DNA from: Aquabacter sp965279295
GTDB taxonomy: Bacteria; Pseudomonadota; Alphaproteobacteria; Rhizobiales; Xanthobacteraceae
Length of the DNA stretch: 64,000 bases
Reading direction: 5' to 3' (one strand)
NCBI GenBank assembly: GCA_965279295.1
Contig: CBDIHQ010000015.1
The first letter of the stretch is position 1; every line of letters begins with the position of its first letter. The position numbers were made by a program, and so were the translations under genes. Under the pieces are notes generated by a model. That model saw only the letters and a program-made list of their open reading frames with translations, was not told where the DNA came from and ran no database searches. Below are positions 1-7,360 of this stretch, in pieces.

Positions 1-2
1 TG

Positions 3-1157
3 GTGGCCGCCCGACGCACGCCGCCGGAAGGCTTTTCCGTATCGCGATTCGCCGTAGAGCCCCCCAGAGTCTCGCCTTTCGTCTGGCGCGCGGAGCGGGA
101 GGCGGAACGGGTGCGCGTGTCCGGCTACGTTATTTCCGAGGAAGCGCGGCGCGGAGTCAGCGATGCCGTGCGTAGCCTTTTCCCCGGCATCCCGGCGGTG
201 GACGAGACGCGGCTCGGCGCGGGCGGTCCGCCGGCCGAGGTGTTCGGCGCTTCCGCCCAGTTCGCCCTCATCCAACTCGCCAAGATGCGTCTGGGCGAAG
301 CGGTGCTTGAGAACCTGCGCCTTTCGCTGGGGGGAGAGGCGCTGGACGCCGAGACGCTCGCGATCCTCACAAAGGCAACCGGTGCGCCGCCCGTCGGTGT
401 CACCGTGGATCAAGTCTCGATCCGCCCGCCGTTCATATCCCCGTTTGTATTCGCGTTGCACCGGGACGGGCAGGGGCTCGCTCTTTCCGGTTTTGTCCCC
501 GATGCCGGTACCCACGCAGAGGTCTCCCGCCTGCTCGAAACGCTGTTTCCCGGCGAGAAGGTGCAGGATGTTGCAGCACTTGGCGGAGGTGCACCGCCCG
601 GCTTCCTGGAGGCGGTGAAAGCCGGTGTGATCCAGATGGCGCGGCTCGACCCTGCCGATCTCATGCTGTCCGGAACCGATCTTCAGCTTTCCGGTGATGC
701 GCTCCACGCCGTCACCGGCCGCCAGATCGATGAGGCGCTTGCAGCCGCCTTGCCGAAATCCTTCAGCTTTCGCACCGCGATCACCCCGGCGCAGCCCGGC
801 GCGCCGCTGTCGGGATTGGAATGTCTGCCGCTTGCCCACCACCTCAGCGCCGGCCAGCTCACGTTCGAGGGCAATTCGACTAGCCCCGACATCAGAGGGG
901 CGGCCATGCTCGACCGGCTCGCCCTTCTGGCGCAGCAGTGTCCCGACGCCGTGCTGGAAGTGGCTTTGGAGTTAGACGCCGCCGCTGGCTCATCCGGCGC
1001 CCTGGCCCACGCGCGCGCGCAGGAGATCGCAGCTTATCTCTCGCAAGCGGGGATACCCCAGAAACGCATCGTCATCGCGCCGTTCGATGCGGCCGCGCCC
1101 GGTGATGTGTCTGTGGCGGTGCAATTGCGGGCCGGCCAGGTGCGGCGTGAGAACTGA
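3..1157 (+). CDS. OmpA-family protein with two BON-like modules (5' partial)
   Basis: Two related modules of about 130 residues (roughly 10-125 and 134-255) each follow the pattern of a short beta-rich segment ending in a SGYV or SGFV turn and then an amphipathic helix, as in BON domains. They are followed by an OmpA_C-like peptidoglycan-binding segment (about 265-375, with CLPLAHHLSAGQLTF and ARAQEIAAYLSQAGIP). No signal peptide is visible, and the frame is open to the window edge, so the true start is probably upstream; the GTG at 3 is only the first in-frame start seen. It is likely envelope-associated. Its stop is 44 bases before a small membrane gene, and the next two genes are translationally coupled, so the three may form one operon. 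Confidence 0.7.
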   Translation: MAARRTPPEGFSVSRFAVEPPRVSPFVWRAEREAERVRVSGYVISEEARRGVSDAVRSLFPGIPAVDETRLGAGGPPAEVFGASAQFALIQLAKMRLGEAVLENLRLSLGGEALDAETLAILTKATGAPPVGVTVDQVSIRPPFISPFVFALHRDGQGLALSGFVPDAGTHAEVSRLLETLFPGEKVQDVAALGGGAPPGFLEAVKAGVIQMARLDPADLMLSGTDLQLSGDALHAVTGRQIDEALAAALPKSFSFRTAITPAQPGAPLSGLECLPLAHHLSAGQLTFEGNSTSPDIRGAAMLDRLALLAQQCPDAVLEVALELDAAAGSSGALAHARAQEIAAYLSQAGIPQKRIVIAPFDAAAPGDVSVAVQLRAGQVRREN

Positions 1158-1200
1158 GGCTGCTTGAACGCCACCCGCTAAGAGCACATGCTCGCTCCGG

Positions 1201-1323
1201 ATGGCGGAAGTACGCGCGGAGGAACGGTTGATCTATCTCGCCTTGGCCTTGTGGCCTTATGTGCTGGCGGCATTGGTTGCCGGCCTCGCCACCGGCTATT
1301 TCGCGCGAAGCGGAACGTCCTGA
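1201..1323 (+). CDS. 40-residue single-TM protein
   Basis: A short frame starts MAEVRAEERL, then has one hydrophobic segment (about residues 10-34, YLALALWPYVLAALVAGLA) and ends ARSGTS. Its TGA stop shares its last base with the ATG of the next gene (TGATG), the usual sign of translational coupling. It lies between an OmpA-like gene and a helix-hairpin-helix protein that also has an N-terminal TM segment. I do not recognise a family. The coupling and clean membrane profile make it more likely real than chance. Confidence 0.5.
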   Translation: MAEVRAEERLIYLALALWPYVLAALVAGLATGYFARSGTS

Positions 1324-1922
1324 TGGATTTCGCGCTGGAAACCATCCTGATCCTGGCGACGGCCTTTGCCGTCGGTGCGGTGCTGGGGTTGGCCCTTCGT
1401 CGCCGCGCGCGCGCCCATCGTGCCGCCTCGCTTCAGAACAGCATGGCGTTCGCGCCGTCTCCGGCACCGCGTTCAATCACCCCCCCGCCCTTGCCGGAAT
1501 CACCCGCTTTTCTTGCACCGGAAGAGGCGTACGCGTCGCTTGCGCCCGAGGTGGTGCACGACGCCCCTGTCGATGTTCCATCCGCTCCGGCTCCCCGCCG
1601 ACGCCAGGCCGGTGGGTTGCAGCGAACTGCACAGCAGGAGCAGGCGGGGAGCCAACCGCCCTCGCTGGCCGCGCCGCAAGGTGAAGCCGACGATCTCAAG
1701 CGGCTGAAGGGCATAGGTCCGCAGAATGAGCGTCGGCTGAATGCCCTCGGTATTTTCCACATCTCGCAGATCGCAGCATGGTCGGCCGAGGAGGCGCAAT
1801 GGATTGGCGCCGCGCTTGGCTTTCCTGGTCGGGTCGAGAGGGAAGGGTGGGTCGGGCAGGCCCAGGCGCTGCTGGATGGAACGCCGCCGTCAGATGCTCC
1901 CGCGCCGCGCCAGAAACGCTGA
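1323..1922 (+). CDS. Membrane-anchored helix-hairpin-helix protein
   Basis: The 199-residue protein has an N-terminal TM helix (about 5-26), a long Pro/Ala-rich linker, and a C-terminal module beginning DDLKRLKGIGPQNERRLNALG, a helix-hairpin-helix fold (LxxIkGIGP). Modules of this kind are common in rhizobial proteins loosely annotated as NADH dehydrogenase subunit E-like or L21-like, where function is unproven. The frame is open further upstream, but the ATG at 1323 gives the TM start and couples with the small gene before it. DNA or RNA binding is the family property; the membrane anchor is seen directly. Confidence 0.6.
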   Translation: MDFALETILILATAFAVGAVLGLALRRRARAHRAASLQNSMAFAPSPAPRSITPPPLPESPAFLAPEEAYASLAPEVVHDAPVDVPSAPAPRRRQAGGLQRTAQQEQAGSQPPSLAAPQGEADDLKRLKGIGPQNERRLNALGIFHISQIAAWSAEEAQWIGAALGFPGRVEREGWVGQAQALLDGTPPSDAPAPRQKR

Positions 1923-1958
1923 ACGTCCACGGGATGCTGGACGCCGAGAAAGATGAAA

Positions 1959-2035
1959 TGGTCGGAGCAGCAGGATTCGAACCTGCGACCCTCTGCTCCC
2001 AAAGCAGATGCGCTACCGGGCTGCGCTATGCTCCG
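1959..2035 (-). tRNA. tRNA-Pro (anticodon TGG)
   Basis: The reverse strand folds into a complete cloverleaf of 77 nt with an encoded CCA end. The anticodon stem TCTGC/GCAGA encloses the loop TTTGGGA, giving anticodon TGG. The T arm carries GGTTCGAATCC. It overlaps no gene and lies between the HHH gene and the GNAT gene. No phage-type sequence adjoins it, so it does not look like an integration site here. Confidence 0.95.
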
Positions 2036-2141
2036 AACATGCGTGAAACACACGCCAGCCTTCATTAGGTTTTCACAGGCTCCGGCGCAAGTGAAAGGCG
2101 CCACACAGCTGGAATGCGTCGCAAACGGAAAGCGCCACTCG

Positions 2142-2657
2142 ATGCCCCATGCAGTCTCCGACGACATCTCGAAGCCTGCGGGTGGCCGCTCTGGCAGCCG
2201 GGTTGTTCCGCTTGAGCCCTCGCACGCGGCGGCGTGGCGACCGCTCTATCGGGCCTATGCGGCATTCTACAAGATGCCGATGGACGAAGAGATTCTCACG
2301 CGCACCTGGACTTGGCTGATGGACCAGCAGGCGCGCCGTCTGGAAGGGCTGGCCGCTTTCGCGCGTGACGGGAGCCTAGCCGGGCTCGCCCATTTCCGCG
2401 AGACGCCCGATCCGCTTCTTGGGCGCGAGACGGGGTTCCTCGATGACCTGTTCGTTGATCCCCAGGCGCGCGGGCAGGGGCTTGCGGGTCAGCTGATGGC
2501 GGCTGTCCAGACCATCGCGGGTGAGCGTGGTTGGGCGCAGCTTCAATTGATGACCGCCACCGACAACCACGCCGCCCGCGCGCTCTACGACAAAGTCGGG
2601 CGCGCCGCCGCGTGGGTGACGTATGAGATTCCTGTCATCCCTCCGGGAAAAGCCTGA
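2142..2657 (+). CDS. GNAT-family N-acetyltransferase
   Basis: The 171-residue protein fits the acetyl-CoA-dependent GNAT fold: a beta4-region LDDLFVDPQARGQGLAGQLM (about 104-123) containing the acetyl-CoA pyrophosphate loop RGQGLA, followed by the beta5 to alpha4 region with NHAARALYDKVG. The substrate cannot be told. The frame is open back into the tRNA, so the ATG at 2142 (MPHAVSDD) is chosen as the first start outside it. The gene ends three bases before the convergent DUF192 gene. Confidence 0.85.
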   Translation: MPHAVSDDISKPAGGRSGSRVVPLEPSHAAAWRPLYRAYAAFYKMPMDEEILTRTWTWLMDQQARRLEGLAAFARDGSLAGLAHFRETPDPLLGRETGFLDDLFVDPQARGQGLAGQLMAAVQTIAGERGWAQLQLMTATDNHAARALYDKVGRAAAWVTYEIPVIPPGKA

Positions 2658-2659
2658 TC

Positions 2660-3178
2660 CTATCGGCCACGAAACAGGGTGTTCGAGACCTTGTCGCCGG
2701 GCGCAATTCCCAGCCGCTTCGCGGCGCCGCCCGAAATCTCCACCACCGCGCGCACCGGCTCCCCGGAGGAGATGGTCGTTTCGGAGAATGGGGTCGTCAT
2801 GGCTTCGATCCGCGCGATCGTCCCATCGGCGCGGATGAACAGCATGTCGAGCGGAATGAAGGTGTTCTTCATCCACATATAGACCGGCTGATCGACGGCG
2901 AAATCAAACAGCATTCCCTGCCGTTCGGGTAATTGCTTGCGATACATGAGGCCGGTTTCGCGCTGCTTGTCGGTGCGCGCCACCTCAACCTCCAGCACCA
3001 CCACGCCCGACTTGGTCGCGATCTCCAAGGCATCAAGCTTGGGTGCGGTTTGCGTCGCGGCGGGGGCCGGAGCCTGGGCCGCAACCGGCAGGGGCGCGAG
3101 GGCCGGCGCGGCCACGAGAAGGAAAAGGGCGCACAGACGCCCGATCGAACGAGCCCGCAGGGCCGCCGCTTTCATCAT
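2660..3178 (-). CDS. DUF192 (UPF0127) exported protein
   Basis: The 172-residue protein has a signal peptide (about residues 1-35, hydrophobic core LCALFLLVAAPALA, end VAAQA) and a complete DUF192 domain with the motifs ETGLMYRKQLP, MLFDF, MWMKNTFIPLDMLFI and GDKVSN. Family function is unknown. The ATG at 3178 has GAGGA five to six bases upstream. It follows the cold-shock gene by a few bases; cold-shock plus DUF192 is a recurrent pair in rhizobia and their relatives, so co-transcription is likely. Confidence 0.85.
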   Translation of the reverse strand: MMKAAALRARSIGRLCALFLLVAAPALAPLPVAAQAPAPAATQTAPKLDALEIATKSGVVVLEVEVARTDKQRETGLMYRKQLPERQGMLFDFAVDQPVYMWMKNTFIPLDMLFIRADGTIARIEAMTTPFSETTISSGEPVRAVVEISGGAAKRLGIAPGDKVSNTLFRGR

Positions 3179-3186
3179 GAATGTCC

Positions 3187-3768
3187 TCAATGGGTGCCGG
3201 GAAGCCCGTCCTCTGCCTTGACTTCGGTCGCCATGCGGCCCTTCGGGCCGTTGCCGAAACGCACCAGTACCTGTTGGCCGGGGCGCAGTTCGGTCAGGCC
3301 ATGGCGCCGCAGCGTCTCCATATGCACGAAGATATCAGGGGTTTCTTCGCCCTGCGTCAGGAAGCCGAAGCCCTTCAGCCGGTTGAACCATTTGACCACC
3401 GCCGGTTCGAAACCGCCGGCCGGCTCGATCTCCGCGCGGACGCGGGTCGCTGGGGCGATTGGATTGGCAATAGAGGTGGAGAGGTCGAGCGAGACCACGC
3501 GGAACGCTTGCAGGCCCTTGGCGCGATGGGCGGCCTCGCAGACGATTCGCGCGCCCTCCAGGGCGCTTTGGAATCCATCACGGCGCAGGCAGGTGACATG
3601 CAGCAGAACGTCCGGGCCGCCGCCATCTGGAACGATGAAGCCATAGCCCTTCGAGGCATCGAACCATTTGATGGTGCCGGCAACCTCAACCAGGAGAACC
3701 GGCGTCTCGGCCATGTCCTCGGCGGGGACACTGAATGGCGATTCGATTCCCGGTCCCTGAGGCGCCAT
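3187..3768 (-). CDS. Double cold-shock-domain protein
   Basis: There are two OB-fold cold-shock domains in tandem. The first has GTIKWFDASKGYGFI plus DVLLHVT; the second has AVVKWFNRLKGFGFLT plus DIFVHMETL. Both keep the RNP1 (KGYGFI, KGFGFL) and RNP2-like nucleic-acid-binding motifs. The protein is about 193 residues, the usual length for the two-domain rhizobial form and about three times a single CspA. An RNA chaperone role is inferred from the family. A GTG at 3786 is an alternative start. It is co-directional with and immediately upstream of the DUF192 gene. Confidence 0.85.
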   Translation of the reverse strand: MAPQGPGIESPFSVPAEDMAETPVLLVEVAGTIKWFDASKGYGFIVPDGGGPDVLLHVTCLRRDGFQSALEGARIVCEAAHRAKGLQAFRVVSLDLSTSIANPIAPATRVRAEIEPAGGFEPAVVKWFNRLKGFGFLTQGEETPDIFVHMETLRRHGLTELRPGQQVLVRFGNGPKGRMATEVKAEDGLPGTH

Positions 3769-3928
3769 ATCCAACTGACCCTGCACTTCACGCGACCCGT
3801 GCGACGCGCACCTGTTTCCAGGAGGTTAAGAATAGCAAGTCCACTGGCCCTCGCACACCCTTTCCGAGTGGTGAAATGCGCTTCGCCGCATGTTTCCTGG
3901 GTAAATTTTGCGCCTGCGTGCGGAACGG

Positions 3929-4726
3929 TCAATGAGGCGGAGCGAAACCTTCCACGAACGGCGCAAGCACATCACCGATCTCGCTGCGGATGACCAGATC
4001 GGCGATCGCGTCGAAATCGGTCTCCTGGCGGTTGATTATGACGAGGCGAGCGCCGTTGCGCTTGGCCTGGAGCGGAAAGCCGGCGGCGGGATAGACCACG
4101 AGGGAGGAGCCGAGGACGATGAACAGGTCGCACGCCTGTGTCATTTTCCGCGCACGCTCCATTTCCTGCTCGGGCATGGCCTGCCCGAAGGAGATCGTGG
4201 CGGTCTTGATCAGGCCGTCGCATGCCGTGCAATTCGGGGCGTGTCCGGAAGCCTCGAAGCGGGGGCGCACCCAGTCGAGTTCATGGCGCTGCCCGCAGTC
4301 CAGGCAGGTGGCATAGGTGGTGTTGCCGTGCAGTTCCACCAGATCGGCGTCCGGCACGCCGGACGCCTGATGCAGCCCATCGATGTTCTGGGTGATGATG
4401 CCGCAGAGCCGGCCCTCGGCCAGCAGCCGTGACAGCGCCTTGTGGCCCCGGCCCGGCGTCGCGCCGCCGAAGGCCGCGTCCATGGCGAACTTGCGTCGCC
4501 AAGCCTCATCCCGCGCCGCCCCATGGGCGACGAACAGGTCGTAGGGAATCGGCTTGTTTTGTGTCCACAGTCCGCCGGGCGAGCGGAAATCGGGGATGCC
4601 GCATTCGGTCGAAAGGCCTGCGCCCGTGAAGGCCACGGCGCGTTCCGCGCTCTGCAAAAATTCCCGCAGCGCGAGAAATTCCCGTCGCGTATCCTGCGCG
4701 CTCTTGAGATCGGCGTTCGATGTCAT
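3929..4726 (-). CDS. cobB: NAD-dependent protein deacylase, Sir2 family
   Basis: The 265-residue protein carries all sirtuin landmarks: GAGLS (35-39), IPDFRSPGG, TQNIDGLH (112-119), the catalytic His133 in ELHGN, a zinc site of four Cys (141, 144, 166, 169), and GSSLVVYP for NAD binding. It would remove acyl groups from lysines using NAD+. The frame is open far upstream but overlaps gloA there, so the ATG at 4726 (MTSNADLK) is chosen. It is divergent from gloA with about 50 bases between starts, so the promoters overlap. Confidence 0.92.
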   Translation of the reverse strand: MTSNADLKSAQDTRREFLALREFLQSAERAVAFTGAGLSTECGIPDFRSPGGLWTQNKPIPYDLFVAHGAARDEAWRRKFAMDAAFGGATPGRGHKALSRLLAEGRLCGIITQNIDGLHQASGVPDADLVELHGNTTYATCLDCGQRHELDWVRPRFEASGHAPNCTACDGLIKTATISFGQAMPEQEMERARKMTQACDLFIVLGSSLVVYPAAGFPLQAKRNGARLVIINRQETDFDAIADLVIRSEIGDVLAPFVEGFAPPH

Positions 4727-4777
4727 ACGTTCCCCACGCCAACGAACACGATCGCTTCCACTGCTCCGGAAACTCCC

Positions 4778-5200
4778 ATGCGCTTTCTCCACACCATGGT
4801 CCGCGTGACCGATATCGATCAGTCCCTCGATTTCTACGTCAATAAGCTGGGGCTGAAGGAGATCCGGCGCAAGGAGAGGCCGGAAGGTCGTTACACCCTG
4901 ATATTCCTTTCCGTGCCAGGCCAGGAGGGCGTCGCCGAGATTGAACTGACCTATAATTGGGACAAGGAAGTCTTCGACGAAGGGCGCAATTTCGGCCATC
5001 TCGCCTTCGAGGTGGAGGACATCTATGAGACCTGCGCGCGCCTTATGGCCGGTGGCGTGACCATCAACCGGCCGCCGCGCGACGGCTACATGGCGTTCGT
5101 GCGCTCGCCGGACAATGTTTCCGTCGAGCTGCTTCAGAAGGGCGAGGCCAAGCCCGCCCAAGAGCCCTGGTCGTCCATGCCCAATACCGGTAAATGGTGA
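4778..5200 (+). CDS. gloA: Lactoylglutathione lyase (glyoxalase I)
   Basis: The 140-residue VOC-fold protein starts MRFLHTMVRVTDID, typical of bacterial GloA. The expected metal ligands are visible: His5, the Glu in AEIELTYNW, the His in FGHLAFEV and the Glu in SVELLQK. It isomerises the methylglyoxal-glutathione hemithioacetal to S-lactoylglutathione in the cytosol. The length matches the family. The start is fixed by homology and by divergence from cobB. Confidence 0.93.
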   Translation: MRFLHTMVRVTDIDQSLDFYVNKLGLKEIRRKERPEGRYTLIFLSVPGQEGVAEIELTYNWDKEVFDEGRNFGHLAFEVEDIYETCARLMAGGVTINRPPRDGYMAFVRSPDNVSVELLQKGEAKPAQEPWSSMPNTGKW

Positions 5201-5293
5201 GGGCTCAGAAGAAAATTATCCGCTGACCTGTGGGTAGTTCCGCCGGGGGCCTTGCCTGCCGGCGGAGGCGCTCCTATAAGGACGGCCGCTTAC

Positions 5294-5368
5294 GCGCCCT
5301 TCGTCTATCGGTTAGGACGCCACCCTTTCACGGTGGAGAGAGGGGTTCGACTCCCCTAGGGCGCGCCA
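5294..5368 (+). tRNA. tRNA-Glu (anticodon TTC)
   Basis: A complete 75-nt cloverleaf: acceptor GCGCCCT/AGGGCGC, the anticodon arm with loop CTTTCAC giving TTC, T arm GGGGTTCGACTCCCC, and an encoded CCA end. It stands alone, and the flanking DNA has ordinary chromosomal character, so it is not an obvious prophage attachment site. Confidence 0.96.
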
Positions 5369-5395
5369 GCGATACCCCATAATTTAGATTTCGAC

Positions 5396-6076
5396 TCACG
5401 CCTTCCGGGCGGTCTCAAGGATTGCGGCGATCTCGCCGTATCCGCGTGTGCGGGCATGCTGTAGCGCCGTCACGCCTTCGTTGTCGGGGATCGATACCCG
5501 CGCGCCGGCATCCACCAGAAGCCTGACGATCGCCACATGGCGCGGGCCGCCGTCGCCGAGGATGACGGCTTCCAGGAGCGCGGTCCAACCGAGGCGGTTG
5601 ACGTGATCGACGTTCACCCCCGCAGCGATCAGGGTGCGGACGGTCTCTACATGCCCGCGCTCGGCAGCGGGGATCAGCGCGGTGCCGCCGAAGCGGTTGG
5701 TGCTTTTCAGGTCGGCACCGTGTGACAGGGTCATCCGCAATATCTCAAGGTGCCCGCGCGCGCCGGCATAGAGATAGGCGCTGTCCTGGATCGCATCCTT
5801 GGCGTTCACGTCGGCGCCCGCTGAGATCAGCAGCCGCGCGGCTTCAACGGCGTTGGCCTGCGTCGCGACCAGAAGCGCCGTCTGGCCGTGGTCGTTCCGC
5901 GTTTCGATGCTTACACCCTCCGAGAGCAGAGCACGGATGGTTCCGGCATCGTCACGCGCGGCGGCGGTGAGCAGCGCGCGCTCCCTTGGCCCGGCCATGG
6001 CGTTCGTCGGCATTGAAGCGATCATGGAGAGCCCCAGAATGAGCAGAGCCTTAGGAAGGGTCGAACGAAACAGCAT
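5396..6076 (-). CDS. Exported ankyrin-repeat protein
   Basis: The 226-residue protein has a signal peptide (core LLILGLSMIASM, AMA cleavage region about 26-28) and then about five ankyrin repeats of 33 residues, recognisable by the G-TAL or G-TALI turns and the LLI(S/A)AGADVN or LIAAGVNVD ends. Ankyrin repeats bind protein partners; the partner is unknown. It is probably periplasmic. It stands alone downstream of and convergent with tRNA-Glu. Confidence 0.82.
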   Translation of the reverse strand: MLFRSTLPKALLILGLSMIASMPTNAMAGPRERALLTAAARDDAGTIRALLSEGVSIETRNDHGQTALLVATQANAVEAARLLISAGADVNAKDAIQDSAYLYAGARGHLEILRMTLSHGADLKSTNRFGGTALIPAAERGHVETVRTLIAAGVNVDHVNRLGWTALLEAVILGDGGPRHVAIVRLLVDAGARVSIPDNEGVTALQHARTRGYGEIAAILETARKA

Positions 6077-6153
6077 GACGCCTTCTCCAGGCTGTGTGGT
6101 GCGCGCCGTCTCGCCATCCCCGCCGCATGCGGGGATGGCGTCGAGAGCAAGGA

Positions 6154-6639
6154 TTACTTGAGTTGGTCCTGCACCTTGGCGATGGCGGCGTTGGCGCAGG
6201 CCTCGTCGAGGTGGCCGCCCGGTGCGCCGCCGACGCCGACGGCGCCGATGGTTTCATTGCCGATCTTCACCGGCACGCCGCCGGCAACCACAAGGAAGCC
6301 GTCGATGGAGACCAGTTGGGCGGCGGCAGGGGTCTTCTGAATGTTCTCCACCATGGTGGAGGTGGGAATGCGGGTCGAGGCGGAGGTGTAGGCCTTGCGA
6401 CGGGCCGCATCCGGCGTATGGACGCCGGCATTGTCGGCGCGCAGCAGGGCACGGAGCACGCCGGCCCGGTCGACCACTGCGGCCGAGACATTGTAGCCCT
6501 GCGCCGCACACGCGGCGACCGCCTCGCGAGCGATCTCGGCGGCGATGTTCAGCGGGATATTCTTTTCCTGAAGCACCTGCGCGTTCGCGGTGCAGGACAG
6601 GGTGACAGCCGCGGCGGCGGCAAGGATCAATCGCTTCAT
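6154..6639 (-). CDS. Exported HbpS/GlcG-family protein
   Basis: The 161-residue protein has a signal peptide (to about ANA, residue 20) and a single HbpS-like/GlcG (DUF336) domain: AAVVDRAGVLRALLRADNA, ARRKAYTSAS, GGVPVKIGNETIGAVGVGGAPGGHLDEACANAAI. Members include the haem-binding HbpS and GlcG from the glycolate operon; substrate and role differ among members and cannot be assigned here. Its upstream region shows a spaced inverted repeat (6646-6702). Confidence 0.85.
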   Translation of the reverse strand: MKRLILAAAAAVTLSCTANAQVLQEKNIPLNIAAEIAREAVAACAAQGYNVSAAVVDRAGVLRALLRADNAGVHTPDAARRKAYTSASTRIPTSTMVENIQKTPAAAQLVSIDGFLVVAGGVPVKIGNETIGAVGVGGAPGGHLDEACANAAIAKVQDQLK

Positions 6640-6645
6640 GTGCGT

Positions 6646-6702
6646 CCCCTAGACGTTTGATGACTGGAAGCGTTCGCTTTCCGCAGACACATCTAGGGGG
6701 AG
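6646..6702. promoter_or_regulatory. Spaced inverted repeat upstream of the HbpS-like gene
   Basis: The arms TCCCCTAGA (about 6646-6654) and TCTAGGGGGA (6693-6702) are complementary and lie seven to 63 bases before the HbpS-like start. The distance between arms suggests either a leader hairpin or two half-sites for a dimeric regulator. The two-component system encoded next door is a candidate regulator only by position. Confidence 0.35.
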
Positions 6703-6769
6703 ACGCCCTGCGGCTGAATCCGCTGCGCCACAGGTGCGGCTAGGTAGAGCTACCGATGCGGCCCCGAAA

Positions 6770-7360
6770 TCACGGGGCGGCCAGTGTCAGGCGCACGAAC
6801 TCCGCGACCGAACTGGTGCCGAGCTTTTCCGCGATATTCGCGCGATGCGCGTCGATGGTGCGCGATGAGACGTTCAGGCTGGCGGCGATCTCTTTCGAGG
6901 CCCAGCCCCTGCACACCATGTCGAGCACCTCCCGCTCGCGCTCGGTGAGCGTGCCGAGGAGGTCGTGGGCTTCCTTGCGCTCCAGCACCCGCTCAAGCTC
7001 CTGCGCGGCGGACTGGATGGCGTCCAGCAACACCTGTTCGTCCACCGGCTTGGTGAGGAAATCGACGATGCCCGCCTTGAAAGCGCGGCGGCAAGCGTTC
7101 ACGTCGCCATGGCCGGTGATCATGATGGCGGGCCAGTCGATCCCGCGCTCCACCAGCTTCTGCTGCAATTGTAAGCCACTGATCATCGGCATCCTGAGGT
7201 CGAGCAGGAGACAGCCTGGGCGCGCGGGATCGACATGGGCGAGGAATGTCGTTGGGTCGCCGAAGCTCTCGACATTCATCCCGTAAGTGCGCAGCAGCAG
7301 AGAGAGTGCTTCGCGCACCGGGGCGTCATCGTCAACCAGATAGACCTGAAGCTGCGTCAT
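6770..7360 (-). CDS. FixJ/LuxR-type response regulator (DctR/TtrR-like)
   Basis: The 196-residue protein has a receiver domain with acidic pocket DDD (10-12), phosphoacceptor Asp54 in LLLDLRMP, and the Lys in FLTKPVD. The C-terminal LuxR/GerE helix-turn-helix (about 135-190) reads LTEREREVLDMVCRGWASKEIAASL. The ATG overlaps the kinase stop as ATGA, so kinase and regulator are translationally coupled. A frame extends 39 codons upstream inside the kinase, but the coupled ATG gives the normal family start. The divergent malic enzyme suggests control of C4-dicarboxylate use; that is inference. Confidence 0.9.
   Translation of the reverse strand: MTQLQVYLVDDDAPVREALSLLLRTYGMNVESFGDPTTFLAHVDPARPGCLLLDLRMPMISGLQLQQKLVERGIDWPAIMITGHGDVNACRRAFKAGIVDFLTKPVDEQVLLDAIQSAAQELERVLERKEAHDLLGTLTEREREVLDMVCRGWASKEIAASLNVSSRTIDAHRANIAEKLGTSSVAEFVRLTLAAP

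Noticed and set aside
1959..5368. tRNA-Pro or tRNA-Glu as prophage attachment site
   Set aside because: Chromosomal genes lie on both sides of each tRNA, about 8-11 kb from the first phage-like gene, and no partial tRNA duplicate was seen near the phage genes.
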